Assembly: GCA_016210805.1 (NCBI GenBank)
Contig: JACQTL010000133.1
Coordinates: 1 to 6,631, forward strand
From: Actinomycetota bacterium
GTDB taxonomy: Bacteria; Actinomycetota; UBA4738; G016210805
Direction of reading: 5' to 3'
DNA: 6,631 nt
A program made the position numbers and the translations under genes. This document shows, one piece after another, positions 1-4,707 of the stretch. The notes below the pieces were generated by a model. That model searched no databases and was not told the origin of the DNA. It was given only the letters and a program-made list of their open reading frames with translations. Every line of letters starts with the position of its first letter. Position 1 is the stretch's first letter.

Positions 1-221
1 AGCGCGGCGAGCTCGCTGCGGTTCCCGGAGCGGCAGACCAGAACCACGGGCCGGCCCGGGTCGATGTCATCCACCCGCCCCGACATCACCTGGGCGAGGG
101 GGAGGTGCACGGAGCCCTCGATCCGCCCGGCCTCCCACTCGTAGGGTTCGCGGACGTCCACGATCTGGACGTCGTCGCGCCGGGCCCAGACGCCCTCCGA
201 GGTGGTGAGCTCCTCTCGCAT
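1..221 (-). CDS. rhodanese-like domain protein (3' end cut by the window)
   Basis: Rhodanese-fold proteins carry a persulfide on an active-site Cys and move sulfur, or serve as thiol/redox sensors. Reading from ATG at 219-221, the visible 73 residues follow the single-domain family. VQIVDVREPYEWEAGRI (residues 18-34) is the D-V-R-E-x-x-E-x-x-x-G-H/R-I motif. SVHLPL (37-42) follows. VVLVCRSGNRS (59-69) is the active-site loop, with catalytic Cys63 in CRSGNRS. The C-terminal helix, about 25-35 residues, lies beyond base 1. No good Shine-Dalgarno precedes the ATG, but a TAGGAT box on the same strand (232-237) suggests a near-leaderless transcript. It is the third minus-strand gene after the LarA-like and macro-domain genes, 53 nt behind the latter, so it may be co-transcribed as well as separately promoted. 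Family assignment is firm; substrate unknown. It could be stand-alone (GlpE/PspE-like) or the start of a longer protein. Confidence 0.9.
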   Translation of the reverse strand, partial: MREELTTSEGVWARRDDVQIVDVREPYEWEAGRIEGSVHLPLAQVMSGRVDDIDPGRPVVLVCRSGNRSELAA

Positions 222-231
222 GGCCACCGGA

Positions 232-237
232 ATCCTA
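232..237 (-). promoter_or_regulatory. putative -10 box (TAGGAT) of the rhodanese gene
   Basis: The minus strand reads TAGGAT at 237-232, a common actinobacterial -10 of TAnnnT type. A start point 6-7 nt downstream would fall about 4 nt before the ATG at 221, so the mRNA would be almost leaderless. This fits the absence of a convincing ribosome binding site. No recognisable -35 lies 16-18 nt upstream, so this is a suggestion from position and sequence only. Confidence 0.35.
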
Positions 238-274
238 TCAACGGAGTCGGGAATCGGGCACGGACCCGGAGCCG

Positions 275-790
275 TCAGCCGCCGGCCATGGCCCGCTCGA
301 AGGCCTCCAGGGCCGGCCGGTCGAACAGCACGAAGCGCACCTCGCGGACCCGCGCGCCCGATCCGCGGACGGCCCGGACGGCCACGGGCGCGGCCTCCTC
401 GAGGGGGTAGCCGTAGACGCCCGTCGAGATGGCCGGGAAGGCGACCGTCTCGGCGCCCAGCTCGTCGGCCAGGGCGAGCGACTCCGTGTGGCAGCCGGCC
501 AGGAGGGCCGAGCGGTCCTCGGACCTGGAGTAGACCGGCCCGACCGTGTGGATCACCCACCGGGCCTCGAGCCGGCCGGCCGTCGTGGCCACCGCCTTCC
601 CGGTGGGGAGGCCGTCGGGGTAGCGCTCCGCGCGGATCCGCCGGCACTCCTCCAGGATCTCCGGGCCCCCCCGCCGGTGGATGGCCCCGTCGACCCCCCC
701 GCCGCCCAGGAGCGACGAGTTCGCCGCGTTCACGATCGCGTCCACCCGCTCCTCGGTGATGTCCCCCATGACCAGCACGATCTCGGGCAA
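275..790 (-). CDS. macro-domain protein, probable O-acetyl-ADP-ribose deacetylase / ADP-ribosyl hydrolase
   Basis: This 171-residue protein is a complete stand-alone macro domain of the MacroD/YmdB type, which binds ADP-ribose and hydrolyses O-acetyl-ADP-ribose or mono-ADP-ribose esters in the cytosol. Visible motifs are GDIT (9-12, adenine-contacting Asp10), VDAIVNAAN (16-24), LLGGGGVDGAIH (27-38), VIHTVGP (79-85) and FPAISTGVYGYP (118-129, diphosphate loop). Asn24 and Asp34 are ten residues apart, as in the catalytic pair Asn92/Asp102 of human MacroD2, so activity is plausible. I chose TTG at 788-790: it places the first beta strand (EIVLVMGD) correctly, and GGGAGG (799-804) sits 8 nt upstream. 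The in-frame ATG at residue 8 would remove that strand. The ribosome binding site overlaps the stop codon of the LarA-like gene, and the gap is 13 nt, so co-transcription is very likely. The family is certain; the physiological substrate is not shown. Confidence 0.93.
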   Translation of the reverse strand: MPEIVLVMGDITEERVDAIVNAANSSLLGGGGVDGAIHRRGGPEILEECRRIRAERYPDGLPTGKAVATTAGRLEARWVIHTVGPVYSRSEDRSALLAGCHTESLALADELGAETVAFPAISTGVYGYPLEEAAPVAVRAVRGSGARVREVRFVLFDRPALEAFERAMAGG

Positions 791-803
791 GAGCCTCGCC
801 TCC

Positions 804-2192
804 CTAGGCCCGGTTGGCGGCCGCCGGGTACCTGATGACCGCGACGCTCTGGCCCGGGCCGTGCTCGGCGGCCGCCGAGGCCAGGGCCTCCTCCACCGTG
901 GCCGCGGGCTCGAAGCCCACGTGGCGGACGATCGCCGGGTCCGTCGCCCCGGCCACGATCACCCTTCCGGCGTGGCGGAGCCGCTTCAGCGGGTACAGGG
1001 CCATGATCCCGTGGACCGGGTGGAACCCGAAGCCGGTCCGGTAGCGCTCCAGGTAGTCGGCCCGGACGGCGAACTCCGGCTCGAACAGCTCCCGGGCCTC
1101 GTAGGGGTCCCTGGTCACGGGCAGGACCCGCTCCCAGACCTCCCGGTACGAGGGATGGTGGACGTCGTCCCACCGGTCCGGGCAGGGGGTGGCCAGGATC
1201 GCCGTGCACCCCGGCCGGCCCAGGGCCTCGATCATGCCCCCCAGGTAGCCGAGCCCGGTCGAGATCAAGGTGAGGATGGGGTTCAGGAACGAGAAGGCCG
1301 CGTACGGGCTCCAATCGGGCACCCCGTACAGGACGACGTCCACCTTCTCGGGGACGAGGTCCCGGCGGGGCGGCTGGTGGGCCCTGGTGAGCCCGACGAC
1401 CTCCCGCCGGGTCCCGCCCACGGTCCCTCCCAGGACCCGGTGGACCTGCAGGGGGTTCGACAGGACGGTCTCCACCTTGAAGATGCGGTCGGGTCCCAGG
1501 CGGTCCTCGATCACCGAGCCCATCCGGTCGAGGACGGCGTGCATCCGGTTCTTCTCGATCGACATCGACATCGTGTCAGGGGTGTGGTGGTGGCGGATCG
1601 ACCGGTAGCTCGAGAGCCCGACGGCCACCGACTTCCAGCCGCCGGAGAACCCCCGGGTCGTGGAGGCGTTCACGTAGACGGTGAGGTCGGACCCGGTCAC
1701 GTGGCGGCTGACCTCGACCTCCTCGCCCTCCGGCGTGGTTCCCAGGTGCTCCAGCTCGTCGGGGGCCTCGGCGTCGTGGCACCGCAGCCGGCCCGCCCCT
1801 CCGAACTCCCGGACGAGGTCCTCCCCCAGGACGCCGGCCAGCTCGTCGTGGGTGAACTGCCGGTGCAGCGCGTTCGCGCAGACCAGCGTGACGTCCTCGC
1901 GGCGGACCCCCCCGGCCTCCAGCTCCGCCAGCACGAGCGGGATCGCCGTCGACCACAGCGGGGCGTAGCAGGGGACCGTGGGGTCGTCGAAGGCCACCGT
2001 GACCCGCCGGGCCCCCCGGGCGAGGTCGCGGAGCGGCGGGGTGTCCAGGGGGCGGTCGAGCGCTTCCCGGACGGCGGCCTGGAGGTCCCCGGCGGGAGGG
2101 AGCGGGAGCGAGACGCCCGGGGGGACCACGTGGGCGTCGTCGGGGACCTCGGCCGTCACCCAGCCGTCTCCGAACACCAGCTGCTCGCGCAC
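804..2192 (-). CDS. LarA-like (DUF2088) protein, nickel-pincer racemase/epimerase superfamily
   Basis: This protein of about 462 residues (LarA is about 425) matches the lactate racemase family, which uses a nickel-pincer nucleotide made from NaAD by LarB, LarC and LarE. Landmarks are RVTVAFDDPTVP (63-74), CANALHRQFTHDE (105-117), YVNASTTRGFSGGWKSVAVG (173-192), a His triplet at 201-203, and a C-terminal domain with RVIVAGATDP (410-419). By eye against Lactiplantibacillus plantarum LarA, cofactor-bound Lys184 matches Lys187, Ni ligand His200 matches a His at 203, and His108 matches His110. The Arg75 position appears to be Val73 and the His174 position Ser177. It is therefore a LarA homologue that may not racemise lactate. 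No larB, larC or larE is in view. I chose GTG at 2190-2192: longer in-frame starts (to 2327) run into the divergent glycosylase gene and add a low-complexity, unrelated N-terminus. It heads the unit containing the macro-domain gene. Confidence 0.85.
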   Translation of the reverse strand: MREQLVFGDGWVTAEVPDDAHVVPPGVSLPLPPAGDLQAAVREALDRPLDTPPLRDLARGARRVTVAFDDPTVPCYAPLWSTAIPLVLAELEAGGVRREDVTLVCANALHRQFTHDELAGVLGEDLVREFGGAGRLRCHDAEAPDELEHLGTTPEGEEVEVSRHVTGSDLTVYVNASTTRGFSGGWKSVAVGLSSYRSIRHHHTPDTMSMSIEKNRMHAVLDRMGSVIEDRLGPDRIFKVETVLSNPLQVHRVLGGTVGGTRREVVGLTRAHQPPRRDLVPEKVDVVLYGVPDWSPYAAFSFLNPILTLISTGLGYLGGMIEALGRPGCTAILATPCPDRWDDVHHPSYREVWERVLPVTRDPYEARELFEPEFAVRADYLERYRTGFGFHPVHGIMALYPLKRLRHAGRVIVAGATDPAIVRHVGFEPAATVEEALASAAAEHGPGQSVAVIRYPAAANRA

Positions 2193-2202
2193 CGCAGGGC
2201 CA

Positions 2203-2217
2203 ACGCTACCGTAGGAT
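2203..2217. promoter_or_regulatory. possible back-to-back -10 boxes between the LarA-like and glycosylase genes
   Basis: Only 46 bp separate the two divergent starts (2192 minus, 2239 plus). The plus strand carries TAGGAT at 2212-2217. The minus strand carries TACGGT (2213-2208) and TAGCGT (2208-2203), all of TAnnnT type and overlapping. The predicted start points would give a 5' leader of about 15 nt for the glycosylase and under 10 nt for the LarA-like gene. No clear -35 hexamers are visible, so the exact promoter is uncertain, though the interval must contain one for at least one of the genes. Confidence 0.35.
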
Positions 2218-2238
2218 GCCCGGCGTGGAGACGGGCCC

Positions 2239-2886
2239 GTGCCCCGGGTGAGCCTTTCCGCGGCCGCCGCCGAGGTGGCCGGGCGGGACCCGGCCTTCGC
2301 CGCCCTGATGGAGCGAGCCGGGCCCATCCGTCTCCGGGCCCCCAGGGGTGACGGCTACTTCGGCGACCTGGTCTCCTCGGTCATGTACCAGCAGCTCGCC
2401 GGCGCCGCCGCCGCGGCGATCCACGGCCGGTTCCTGGCCCTGTTCGAGGAGGAAGGCCTGTCACCGGAGGCCGTCCTGGCCATGCCCGAGGAGCGGATCC
2501 GCGCTGCGGGGGTGTCCCGGCCCAAGCTGGCCTCGATCCGCGACCTGGCGGCCAGGGTCGCCGACGGCACGGTGCCGCTCGAAGGCATCTCGCGCCTCCC
2601 CGACGACGAGGTCGTGGCCAGGCTCTCGGTGGTCAGGGGGATCGGGCGTTGGACCGCGGAGATGTTCCTGATATTCACGCTGCGCCGGCTCGACGTCTGG
2701 CCGGTGGACGACCTCGGGGTGCGGAGCGGCTTCGCGCTGATCCACGGCCTGGCCCGGACGCCCTCGGCCCGCGAGCTGGAGCCGGAGGGCGATCGGTTCA
2801 GGCCCTACCGCACGGTGGTGGCCTGGTACTGCTGGCGGGCCGTGCACCTGTCCAGGGAGGAGGGCCGCTCCCCCCGCCGGGCCTGA
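2239..2886 (+). CDS. AlkA-like DNA-3-methyladenine glycosylase (HhH-GPD superfamily)
   Basis: This 215-residue base-excision repair enzyme would cut the N-glycosidic bond of alkylated purines. It lacks most of the N-terminal domain of E. coli AlkA (282 residues), giving the compact HhH-GPD form common in actinobacteria. Landmarks are YFGDLVSSVMYQQLAGAAA (40-58), the first helical segment with the family's QQ. Next is GVSRPKLASIRDLA (91-104). The helix-hairpin-helix follows at about 129-145, with the VRGIGRWTAEMFL hairpin that grips the DNA backbone. WPVDDLGVR (154-162) contains Asp158, matching the catalytic Asp238 of AlkA. RPYRTVVAWYCWR (188-200) is the usual C-terminal signature. No FeS-cluster cysteines are seen, against an EndoIII/MutY assignment. 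GTG at 2239 has GGAG (2227-2230) 8 nt upstream; nearby ATG (2216) and GTG (2225) are out of frame. It is divergent from the LarA-like gene and ends 7 nt from the oppositely oriented zinc-site gene. Confidence 0.92.
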   Translation: MPRVSLSAAAAEVAGRDPAFAALMERAGPIRLRAPRGDGYFGDLVSSVMYQQLAGAAAAAIHGRFLALFEEEGLSPEAVLAMPEERIRAAGVSRPKLASIRDLAARVADGTVPLEGISRLPDDEVVARLSVVRGIGRWTAEMFLIFTLRRLDVWPVDDLGVRSGFALIHGLARTPSARELEPEGDRFRPYRTVVAWYCWRAVHLSREEGRSPRRA

Positions 2887-2893
2887 GGGCGGG

Positions 2894-3100
2894 TCAGCGC
2901 GGGCCGGCCGCCGATCCGTCGGAGGCCGCCACGCTCCGGCAGGCCAGGTGGAACGCGAGCACCTGCCACCCGGTGAACTGGTCGAGGTCCCACACCGCCT
3001 CGGCCGGTGCGCCGGGCTCGATCGTCGCCCCGCAGAACACGCACCGGTGGCCCTCGGCGGGCACCGGCTCCCATTGCGTCGGCATCTCGACGATCCCCAT
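2894..3100 (-). CDS. small CxxC/HxxC protein, probable zinc-binding, function unknown
   Basis: I do not recognise this 68-residue protein. It begins MGIVEMPTQWEPV, has RCVFCGATIEPG (19-30) with Cys20 and Cys23, then a short strand-like stretch (AVWDLDQFTGWQVLAF, 35-50), then HLAC with His51 and Cys54. This C-x2-C...H-x2-C spacing resembles a treble-clef or zinc-ribbon-like site, so structural zinc binding is likely; DNA, RNA or protein binding cannot be told apart. The ATG at 3098-3100 is well supported: a full AGGAGG (3110-3115) lies 9 nt upstream. The same frame stays open further upstream to about 3475, but that extension is Arg/Pro/Gly-rich, out of character, and overlaps the divergent regulator. 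The gene ends 7 nt from the convergent glycosylase gene. It lies 107 nt downstream of the 28-codon peptide ORF on the same strand, with an inverted repeat between, so it may be the second gene of that transcript. Confidence 0.72.
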   Translation of the reverse strand: MGIVEMPTQWEPVPAEGHRCVFCGATIEPGAPAEAVWDLDQFTGWQVLAFHLACRSVAASDGSAAGPR

Positions 3101-3129
3101 GGACTGACCCCTCCTCGCTTTGAGATGGA

Positions 3130-3187
3130 CCGCCGCCGGAGGGATGCCGCCACCCCGTCGCCGGGGGGGAGGGGGCTCCGGCGGCGG
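3130..3187 (-). repeat. 12-bp perfect inverted repeat between peptide ORF and zinc-site gene, possible attenuator or terminator
   Basis: CCGCCGCCGGAG at 3130-3141 is matched exactly by its reverse complement at 3176-3187, leaving a 34-nt loop. Inside the loop a smaller hairpin is possible (CCCCG at 3153-3157 with CGGGG at 3162-3166). In the minus-strand transcript the stem starts about 20 nt after the stop codon of the 28-codon ORF and ends 15 nt before the ribosome binding site of the next gene. No T-run follows, so it is not a canonical intrinsic terminator. It could reduce read-through or protect the 3' end of the short upstream message. In DNA this GC-rich, shorter stems arise by chance, so the role is inferred. 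Confidence 0.45.
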
Positions 3188-3207
3188 GCCTCCTCGGTCG
3201 CCGCGAG

Positions 3208-3294
3208 CTACGGCCCGGGGAAGCTGGCTCCCCCGGCGAGTCCGAGGGCCGTGACCGTGGCCAGGGCGACCAGGAATCCGATCAAGCGCTTCAT
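3208..3294 (-). CDS. 28-residue secreted-peptide-like small ORF, candidate signalling pro-peptide
   Basis: The ORF runs from ATG (3292-3294) to TAG (3208-3210) and encodes 28 residues. It starts MKRLIGFLV, continues as an unbroken hydrophobic Ala/Leu/Val/Thr/Gly core to about residue 20, and ends GGASFPGP. This is the layout of a minimal Sec signal peptide: positive n-region (Lys2, Arg3), h-region (4-20), and a possible signal-peptidase I site with Gly21 and Ala23 at -3/-1. Cleavage there would release the pentapeptide SFPGP. Translation is supported by GGGGGAG (3300-3306) 5 nt upstream, and transcription by a TTGACT-18-TAGGCT promoter placing the start about 24 nt upstream. It diverges from the HTH-TPR regulator gene, with overlapping control sequences. 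Rap/Phr, PlcR/PapR and NprR/NprX systems pair TPR receptors with short exported pro-peptides like this. The ligand role is inference. It might instead be a single-helix membrane microprotein, or, least likely, an untranslated chance ORF. Confidence 0.6.
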   Translation of the reverse strand: MKRLIGFLVALATVTALGLAGGASFPGP

Positions 3295-3324
3295 CCGCTC
3301 TCCCCCTATCTGGCGCGAGCCCGA

Positions 3325-3354
3325 AGCCTACCCGGGGACTTAACAGCCAGTCAA
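3325..3354 (-). promoter_or_regulatory. promoter of the 28-codon peptide ORF (TTGACT-18-TAGGCT)
   Basis: On the minus strand, TTGACT (3354-3349) is a five-of-six match to the sigma70 -35 consensus. TAGGCT (3330-3325) is a typical actinobacterial -10 of TAnnnT type, with an 18-nt spacer. The expected start near 3318 gives a 24-nt leader containing the GGGGGAG ribosome binding site of the peptide ORF. The -35 box lies inside the palindrome 3339-3368, so a protein bound there would compete directly with RNA polymerase. This is the best-looking promoter in the window. Confidence 0.6.
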
Positions 3355-3368
3355 GGTTCCTTGTTAAG
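3339..3368. promoter_or_regulatory. palindromic operator candidate in the divergent intergenic region
   Basis: Outer arms CTTAACA (3339-3345) and TGTTAAG (3362-3368) are perfect inverted repeats. Inside them lies a second pair, CAAGG (3352-3356) and CCTTG (3359-3363), around a 2-bp centre. The right half reads CTTAACAAGG on the minus strand, so it carries both elements adjacent, whereas on the left they are separated. This A/T-richer patch stands out against its GC-rich surroundings. It covers the -35 boxes of both divergent promoters, the classic place for an autoregulatory XRE-type repressor or activator site. The binding protein is inferred to be the adjacent HTH-TPR regulator; nothing in the sequence proves it. 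Confidence 0.55.
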
Positions 3369-3388
3369 CACCGGCCGTGATGTACCAT
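3361..3388 (+). promoter_or_regulatory. promoter of the HTH-TPR regulator gene, leaderless
   Basis: TTGTTA (3361-3366) and TACCAT (3383-3388) each match four of six sigma70 consensus bases and are 16 nt apart. The start point would be about 3395-3396, which is the A of the ATG start codon or one base before it. The sequence just before the ATG has no Shine-Dalgarno, consistent with a leaderless message. The -35 box overlaps the right arm of the palindrome 3339-3368, suggesting autoregulation. Confidence 0.5.
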
Positions 3389-3395
3389 CCGTCCC

Positions 3396-4679
3396 ATGGA
3401 CCTCGCCGCCCGGCTGCGTGACCTGCGAGAGGAGGCGGGCCTCTCGAAGACCGCCCTGGCCAGGCCCCGGTACACGGTCAGCTACGTGAGCCAGATCGAG
3501 GCCGGGCGGAGGAAGCCCTCCCAGGTGGCCCTGGAGTACTTCGCCGGGCGCCTGGGAACCTCGGCCTCGTTCCTGTCCACGGGGGTTCCTGAGGGCCTGG
3601 AGGAGAGCCTCCGGTACCAGCTCGAGGAGGCCCGGATGGCCATGCGGGCCGGGGACGCGGGGGAGGGGCTGCGCGTCGTCGAGCCGGTGCTCTCCCAGGC
3701 CGACCAGTACGGGATGGCCCGTCTTCACGCCGAGGCCCTCCTGGTCCGGGGCGACGCCCTGGCCCTGGACGGCCGGGTGCGGGAGGCCGTGGACGACTAC
3801 GAGGCGGCCCTGGAGGGCGATCTGCCGGAGGCCGAGCTCGGCCGGGCCGTCACCGCGACGGCGCGGGCGTACCGGAGCCTGGGCGACCTGTCCTACGCCG
3901 CCGACTCGATCGAGTCGTTCCTTTCCAGGGGTGACCGGCCCGCGATGGATCCCGCGGTGCTCGCCGACCTCCACGCCATCCTGGTCTCGATCTACTTCGA
4001 GCGGGGAGACGTCCTCCGGGCCGAGCGCACGGCGAGGAGGGCCCTGGCCGCGGCCGACCGCGAGGCTCCCCTGGAGATCCGGGCCAACGCGTACTGGAGC
4101 GCGAGCCGGGTCCTGGCCGAGGCTCGCCGGTGGGACGAGGCCCTGGACTTCGCCACCCGGGCCCGCCTCCTGCTCGAGCAGGTCGACGACCGGCGCGGGG
4201 TGGCCCGCCTCCACAACGCCTACGCGTTCATCTGCCTGGAGGCCGAGCCGCCCCGGGTCGAGGAGGCGGCGTTCCACCTCGACCGCGCCGAGGAGCTGCT
4301 CGGCCAGGTCGGGGGGGCGGGGGACCGGGCCTACGTGCTCACCGAGCGGAGCCGGCTGGCCCTGCTCACCGGCCGGGCCGACGAGGCCCTGGCCCACGCC
4401 GACGCCTCGCTGTCCGAGGCGGGCGGCGATCCCCTCGAGCGGGCCAGGGGCCTGTTCCTGCGGGGAAGAGCCCTCGCCCAGCTCGACCGACGGGAGGAGG
4501 CTCGAGGGGCGCTCCGCGACGCGGCCACCCTCTTCGGCGACCGGGGGGCCCGCCAGCAGGAGGCGGCGTGCTGGCGGGAGCTCGGGGAGCTCGACCTGGC
4601 CGAAGGCAACCCGGCCGGCGCCGTCGAGGCCCTCCGAGCCGGCCTGGCCGCCCTCGACCCCCGCCGCTCCCGGGCCTGA
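3396..4679 (+). CDS. XRE-family HTH regulator with C-terminal TPR superhelix (RRNPP-like)
   Basis: This 427-residue protein has an N-terminal lambda-repressor-type DNA-binding domain (about 4-57). RLRDLREEAGLSKTALA leads into the recognition region YTVSYVSQIEAGRRKPS (26-42) and ALEYFAGRLG (45-54). From about residue 70 to the end it is a run of helical hairpins with TPR-like A/L/G/Y/A spacing, at roughly 110-142, 150-177, 190-221, 230-262, 270-303, 312-342, 350-381 and 390-421. I see no enzyme motif, transmembrane segment or signal peptide, so it should act in the cytoplasm. HTH plus a TPR bundle is the architecture of PlcR, NprR (423 residues), Rgg and PrgX, whose TPR groove binds a re-imported peptide; similar HTH-TPR regulators without known ligands also occur in actinobacteria. 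The ATG at 3396 directly begins the HTH helix; no ribosome binding site precedes it, and a promoter predicts a leaderless mRNA. The divergent 28-codon ORF is the obvious candidate ligand and target gene. Domains are firm, ligand speculative. Confidence 0.88.
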   Translation: MDLAARLRDLREEAGLSKTALARPRYTVSYVSQIEAGRRKPSQVALEYFAGRLGTSASFLSTGVPEGLEESLRYQLEEARMAMRAGDAGEGLRVVEPVLSQADQYGMARLHAEALLVRGDALALDGRVREAVDDYEAALEGDLPEAELGRAVTATARAYRSLGDLSYAADSIESFLSRGDRPAMDPAVLADLHAILVSIYFERGDVLRAERTARRALAAADREAPLEIRANAYWSASRVLAEARRWDEALDFATRARLLLEQVDDRRGVARLHNAYAFICLEAEPPRVEEAAFHLDRAEELLGQVGGAGDRAYVLTERSRLALLTGRADEALAHADASLSEAGGDPLERARGLFLRGRALAQLDRREEARGALRDAATLFGDRGARQQEAACWRELGELDLAEGNPAGAVEALRAGLAALDPRRSRA

Positions 4680-4707
4680 GTCGGCGGTCCGGGCTCTCAC
4701 GAGTCGG

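Noticed and set aside
2193..2327. N-terminal extension of the LarA-like protein to an ATG at 2327
   Set aside because: The extra 45 residues are Ala/Arg/Ser-rich, unlike the family, and would overlap the start of the glycosylase gene by about 90 bp. GTG at 2192 gives a family-like start.
681..2351. Long plus-strand open frame (556 codons) antisense to the LarA-like gene
   Set aside because: Its translation is Arg/Pro/Gly/His-rich low complexity with no recognisable domain. The opposite strand encodes a clear family protein; long shadow frames are expected at this GC content.
2884..2896. Terminator between the convergent glycosylase and zinc-site genes
   Set aside because: Only 7 bp lie between the stops and no stem followed by T-run is visible in or around them.
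3208..3396. HTH-TPR regulator plus small ORF as a toxin-antitoxin pair with a type I-like hydrophobic toxin
   Set aside because: A short hydrophobic peptide could be toxic, but the neighbour is a large TPR regulator rather than a small antitoxin or antisense RNA, and I see no antisense RNA promoter over the ORF. Peptide-receptor pairing fits better, though toxicity is not excluded.
3101..3475. Upstream extension of the zinc-site protein to a 193-residue form
   Set aside because: It would run through the peptide ORF, both promoters and into the regulator gene. The strong AGGAGG before ATG 3100 marks the real start.
3351..4700. Long minus-strand open frame (449 codons) antisense to the HTH-TPR gene
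   Set aside because: Gly/Pro/Gln/Val-biased shadow translation without motifs, and it would overlap the divergent promoter region; the plus strand encodes a clear HTH-TPR protein.
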